This document shows, piece by piece, positions 61,868-64,000 of a stretch of DNA of 64,000 nt. The notes under the pieces were generated by a model, which had not been told where the DNA came from, made no database searches, and saw only the letters and a list, made by a program, of their open reading frames with translations. The stretch covers positions 5,601 through 69,600 of the forward strand of contig CAJUNP010000013.1 in the NCBI GenBank assembly GCA_910587935.1. Direction: 5' to 3'. Position numbers and translations under genes: made by a program. The stretch is from an uncultured Lachnospiraceae bacterium (GTDB lineage Bacteria; Bacillota; Clostridia; Lachnospirales; Lachnospiraceae). Within the stretch, counting starts at the first letter, position 1, and every line of letters starts with the position of its first letter.

Positions 61868-63982
61868 GTCACTCCCTTCGCGGGAGTGTGGATTGAAATC
61901 CGCCTGCCCCGGTTCCTGCGGCGTACCTGTCGTAATGTCACTCCCTTCGCGGGAGTGTGGATTGAAATAAGAGCCAGCAGACAGGGAAAGTGGTAGAGGC
62001 GAGTCACTCCCTTCGCGGGAGTGTGGATTGAAATTATTCACAGGAGAACATAGAAGAGCTGGCAGACAGCGTCACTCCCTTCGCGGGAGTGTGGATTGAA
62101 ATATAGCAAACGGCGTTTTCCCGAAACCCAGCGACGGGCGTCACTCCCTTCGCGGGAGTGTGGATTGAAATTTATCTTTCCTGCTGCTTATGCCCCTCTA
62201 CGCTGCCGTCACTCCCTTCGCGGGAGTGTGGATTGAAATCCCACGTAAATATCAGCTATGGCAAGCTCCCATATGTCACTCCCTTCGCGGGAGTGTGGAT
62301 TGAAATTGGAAAGCGCGGGCGATATAGTGATCGCGCTTGTGTCACTCCCTTCGCGGGAGTGTGGATTGAAATATATACCTTAAAATATCGGTACTCGCCC
62401 GGCTCAGTCACTCCCTTCGCGGGAGTGTGGATTGAAATACGTACCACGGGTAATTGTAGCAATTCACGGCACGCGTCACTCCCTTCGCGGGAGTGTGGAT
62501 TGAAATCGTATTCCGGGTTAAGGCTGCTGCCGTAGGCTTTGCAGTCACTCCCTTCGCGGGAGTGTGGATTGAAATACGTAGGAAATCTGGCAGAGGTACA
62601 GAGGGCTATTTGTCACTCCCTTCGCGGGAGTGTGGATTGAAATCGTAAAAACGGCAACGGCTGACCTGTACGCAGACGAGTCACTCCCTTCGCGGGAGTG
62701 TGGATTGAAATAATCTGCTTGCGCCGATCACGGACAATAACAAACGGGTCACTCCCTTCGCGGGAGTGTGGATTGAAATAATTTTTGCGTAACATTTTAA
62801 ACGACATGGAAGTGTCACTCCCTTCGCGGGAGTGTGGATTGAAATATATATATTTGGCTTATTGCGTGCTGTAGATTTGGGTCACTCCCTTCGCGGGAGT
62901 GTGGATTGAAATCTGACTATTGCAATATAATTTTTGAGGAATTCATAGTCACTCCCTTCGCGGGAGTGTGGATTGAAATAGTTTTTGCGCAATATACTTA
63001 AGGACATGGAAGTGTCACTCCCTTCGCGGGAGTGTGGATTGAAATCAACTTATACGTGATCTCTGTGTGCGCCAATAATGTCACTCCCTTCGCGGGAGTG
63101 TGGATTGAAATCTTGTGATAGGTGTCGGCTTGGAGATACGTGTTGGGTCACTCCCTTCGCGGGAGTGTGGATTGAAATCAGATATCCAAAAAACGGTATA
63201 TTAGATATCACGTCACTCCCTTCGCGGGAGTGTGGATTGAAATTCCCGTCTTGCCATATGCCGCACATTTGATAAAGTCACTCCCTTCGCGGGAGTGTGG
63301 ATTGAAATATACAGCAGATCAAGTATATATAGACATAACTCGTGTCACTCCCTTCGCGGGAGTGTGGATTGAAATGCAATATCCCTGTCCACTACCCCTG
63401 TTTGAGTCAGGTCACTCCCTTCGCGGGAGTGTGGATTGAAATCAATTTTTACGCAACATATTAAAGGACATGGAAGTCACTCCCTTCGCGGGAGTGTGGA
63501 TTGAAATTTTAAATCCCACAAACGGCAGAAAAAGTGTAGCGTCACTCCCTTCGCGGGAGTGTGGATTGAAATTCAATAAGGTAATATTATACAAAAAAAT
63601 TTAGTAGTCACTCCCTTCGCGGGAGTGTGGATTGAAATAGCATGGTATTTACATCCCATCCTACACATGTCATGTCACTCCCTTCGCGGGAGTGTGGATT
63701 GAAATATTAAATGTGTGGCATACCGTAAAACGGGGGAAAGTCACTCCCTTCGCGGGAGTGTGGATTGAAATTCTTTCTAACTGATACGATGTGGTCAATG
63801 CATTACGTCACTCCCTTCGCGGGAGTGTGGATTGAAATTCCGATTGATGATACTATGCCTTTGGGGGATATGGGTCACTCCCTTCGCGGGAGTGTGGATT
63901 GAAATATCATCCACGCCCTTGAGACATGTTTTTTTATACGTCACTCCCTTCGCGGGAGTGTGGATTGAAATTAATTCCCTCT
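61868..63982 (+). CRISPR. Type I-C CRISPR array, at least 32 repeats, cut by contig end
   Basis: Thirty-two identical 32-base repeats (start GTCACTCCCTTCGCGGG, end TGGATTGAAAT) begin at 61868, 61937, 62003 and so on to 63940. They enclose 31 complete spacers of 33-37 bases and an 11-base start of a 32nd. The repeat forms a hairpin CACTCCC/GGGAGTG with loop TTCGC and matches the I-C repeat type processed by Cas5c, giving an ATTGAAAT-ending 5' handle. No repeat is degenerate, so the distal end was not reached. Spacers 14, 17 and 24 are related to each other. Confidence 0.98.
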
Positions 63983-64000
63983 AGATCGGAAGAGCACACG
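63983..64000 (+). other. Illumina TruSeq adapter sequence at contig end (artefact)
   Basis: The last 18 bases, AGATCGGAAGAGCACACG, are identical to the start of the standard Illumina read-through adapter. They follow directly after 11 bases of a spacer. This is not genomic sequence. Confidence 0.95.

Noticed and set aside
61969..62070. Similarity between spacers 2 and 3 (shared AGAGC..GCAGACAG pattern)
   Set aside because: The match is short and at different offsets in the two spacers. It is much weaker than the full-length similarity of spacers 14, 17 and 24 and may be chance.
62158..63439. Several open frames in the CRISPR array encoding repeated 'SLPSRECGLKS' or 'ISIHTPAKGVT' peptides
   Set aside because: They are translations of the CRISPR repeat and spacers, without ribosome sites. 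These are well-known false gene calls, not proteins.

Overview
The window looks like a piece of a Clostridia chromosome, most likely a spore-forming Lachnospiraceae (an inference from gene content and order, not a database match). The signs are strong AGGAGG ribosome binding sites, many TTG/GTG starts, CotF-type spore coat proteins, spmA, the hprK/murB/rapZ/whiA/Crh-type cluster and a long FtsH. The right end is a contig end: the last 18 bases are an Illumina adapter.

Layout. 1-7250: housekeeping and small genes (SNF2 helicase end, acetyltransferase, HD phosphohydrolase, isochorismatase, small membrane proteins, an esterase, a NYN/OST-HTH RNA-binding protein, a 5'-truncated CDP-alcohol phosphatidyltransferase). 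7407-14663: one giant secreted Ig-like protein, followed by an ECF sigma/anti-sigma pair. 16.5-20.6 kb: an OmpR-type two-component system and an SH3 lipoprotein. 22.0-29.2 kb: a signalling cluster. It contains a receiver fused to a (p)ppGpp synthetase, a wall-binding SpoIID-like protein on the other strand, a stand-alone Hpt protein, a receiver-HD-GYP c-di-GMP phosphodiesterase, and a hybrid histidine kinase that itself lacks an Hpt domain. 29.2-42.9 kb: core genes nth, DUF1846, ftsH, uvrC, hprK, glucokinase, murB, rapZ, whiA, a Crh-type HPr, a lipid kinase and fba. 43.1-44.8 kb: a graveyard of a mobile element (two-component genes, a lipoprotein and an integrase, all with internal deletions). 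44.8-50.8 kb: ppiB, acetyltransferase, coat proteins, nagBA, an XRE regulator and spmA. 51.0-53.4 kb: a small cassette (degenerate tyrosine-recombinase-like protein plus RhuM protein) lying between spmA and a second, diverged copy of the spmA 3' end. 53.5-64.0 kb: a type I-C CRISPR-Cas locus (cas3-cas5c-cas8c-cas7-cas4-cas1-cas2) and an array of at least 32 identical repeats that runs off the contig.

The observation I rate highest is in cas2. Its frame is broken by a 67-bp insertion with the layout 33-bp direct repeat / 34-bp unique / 33-bp direct repeat. That is the geometry left when Cas1-Cas2 integrates a spacer and duplicates its 32-bp repeat target, so the adaptation machinery may have inserted a spacer into its own cas2 gene. 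Other strong observations are three array spacers aimed at the same start-codon region of variants of one phage gene, a step change in spacer length along the array, and a putative phosphorelay that would couple (p)ppGpp synthesis with c-di-GMP breakdown.
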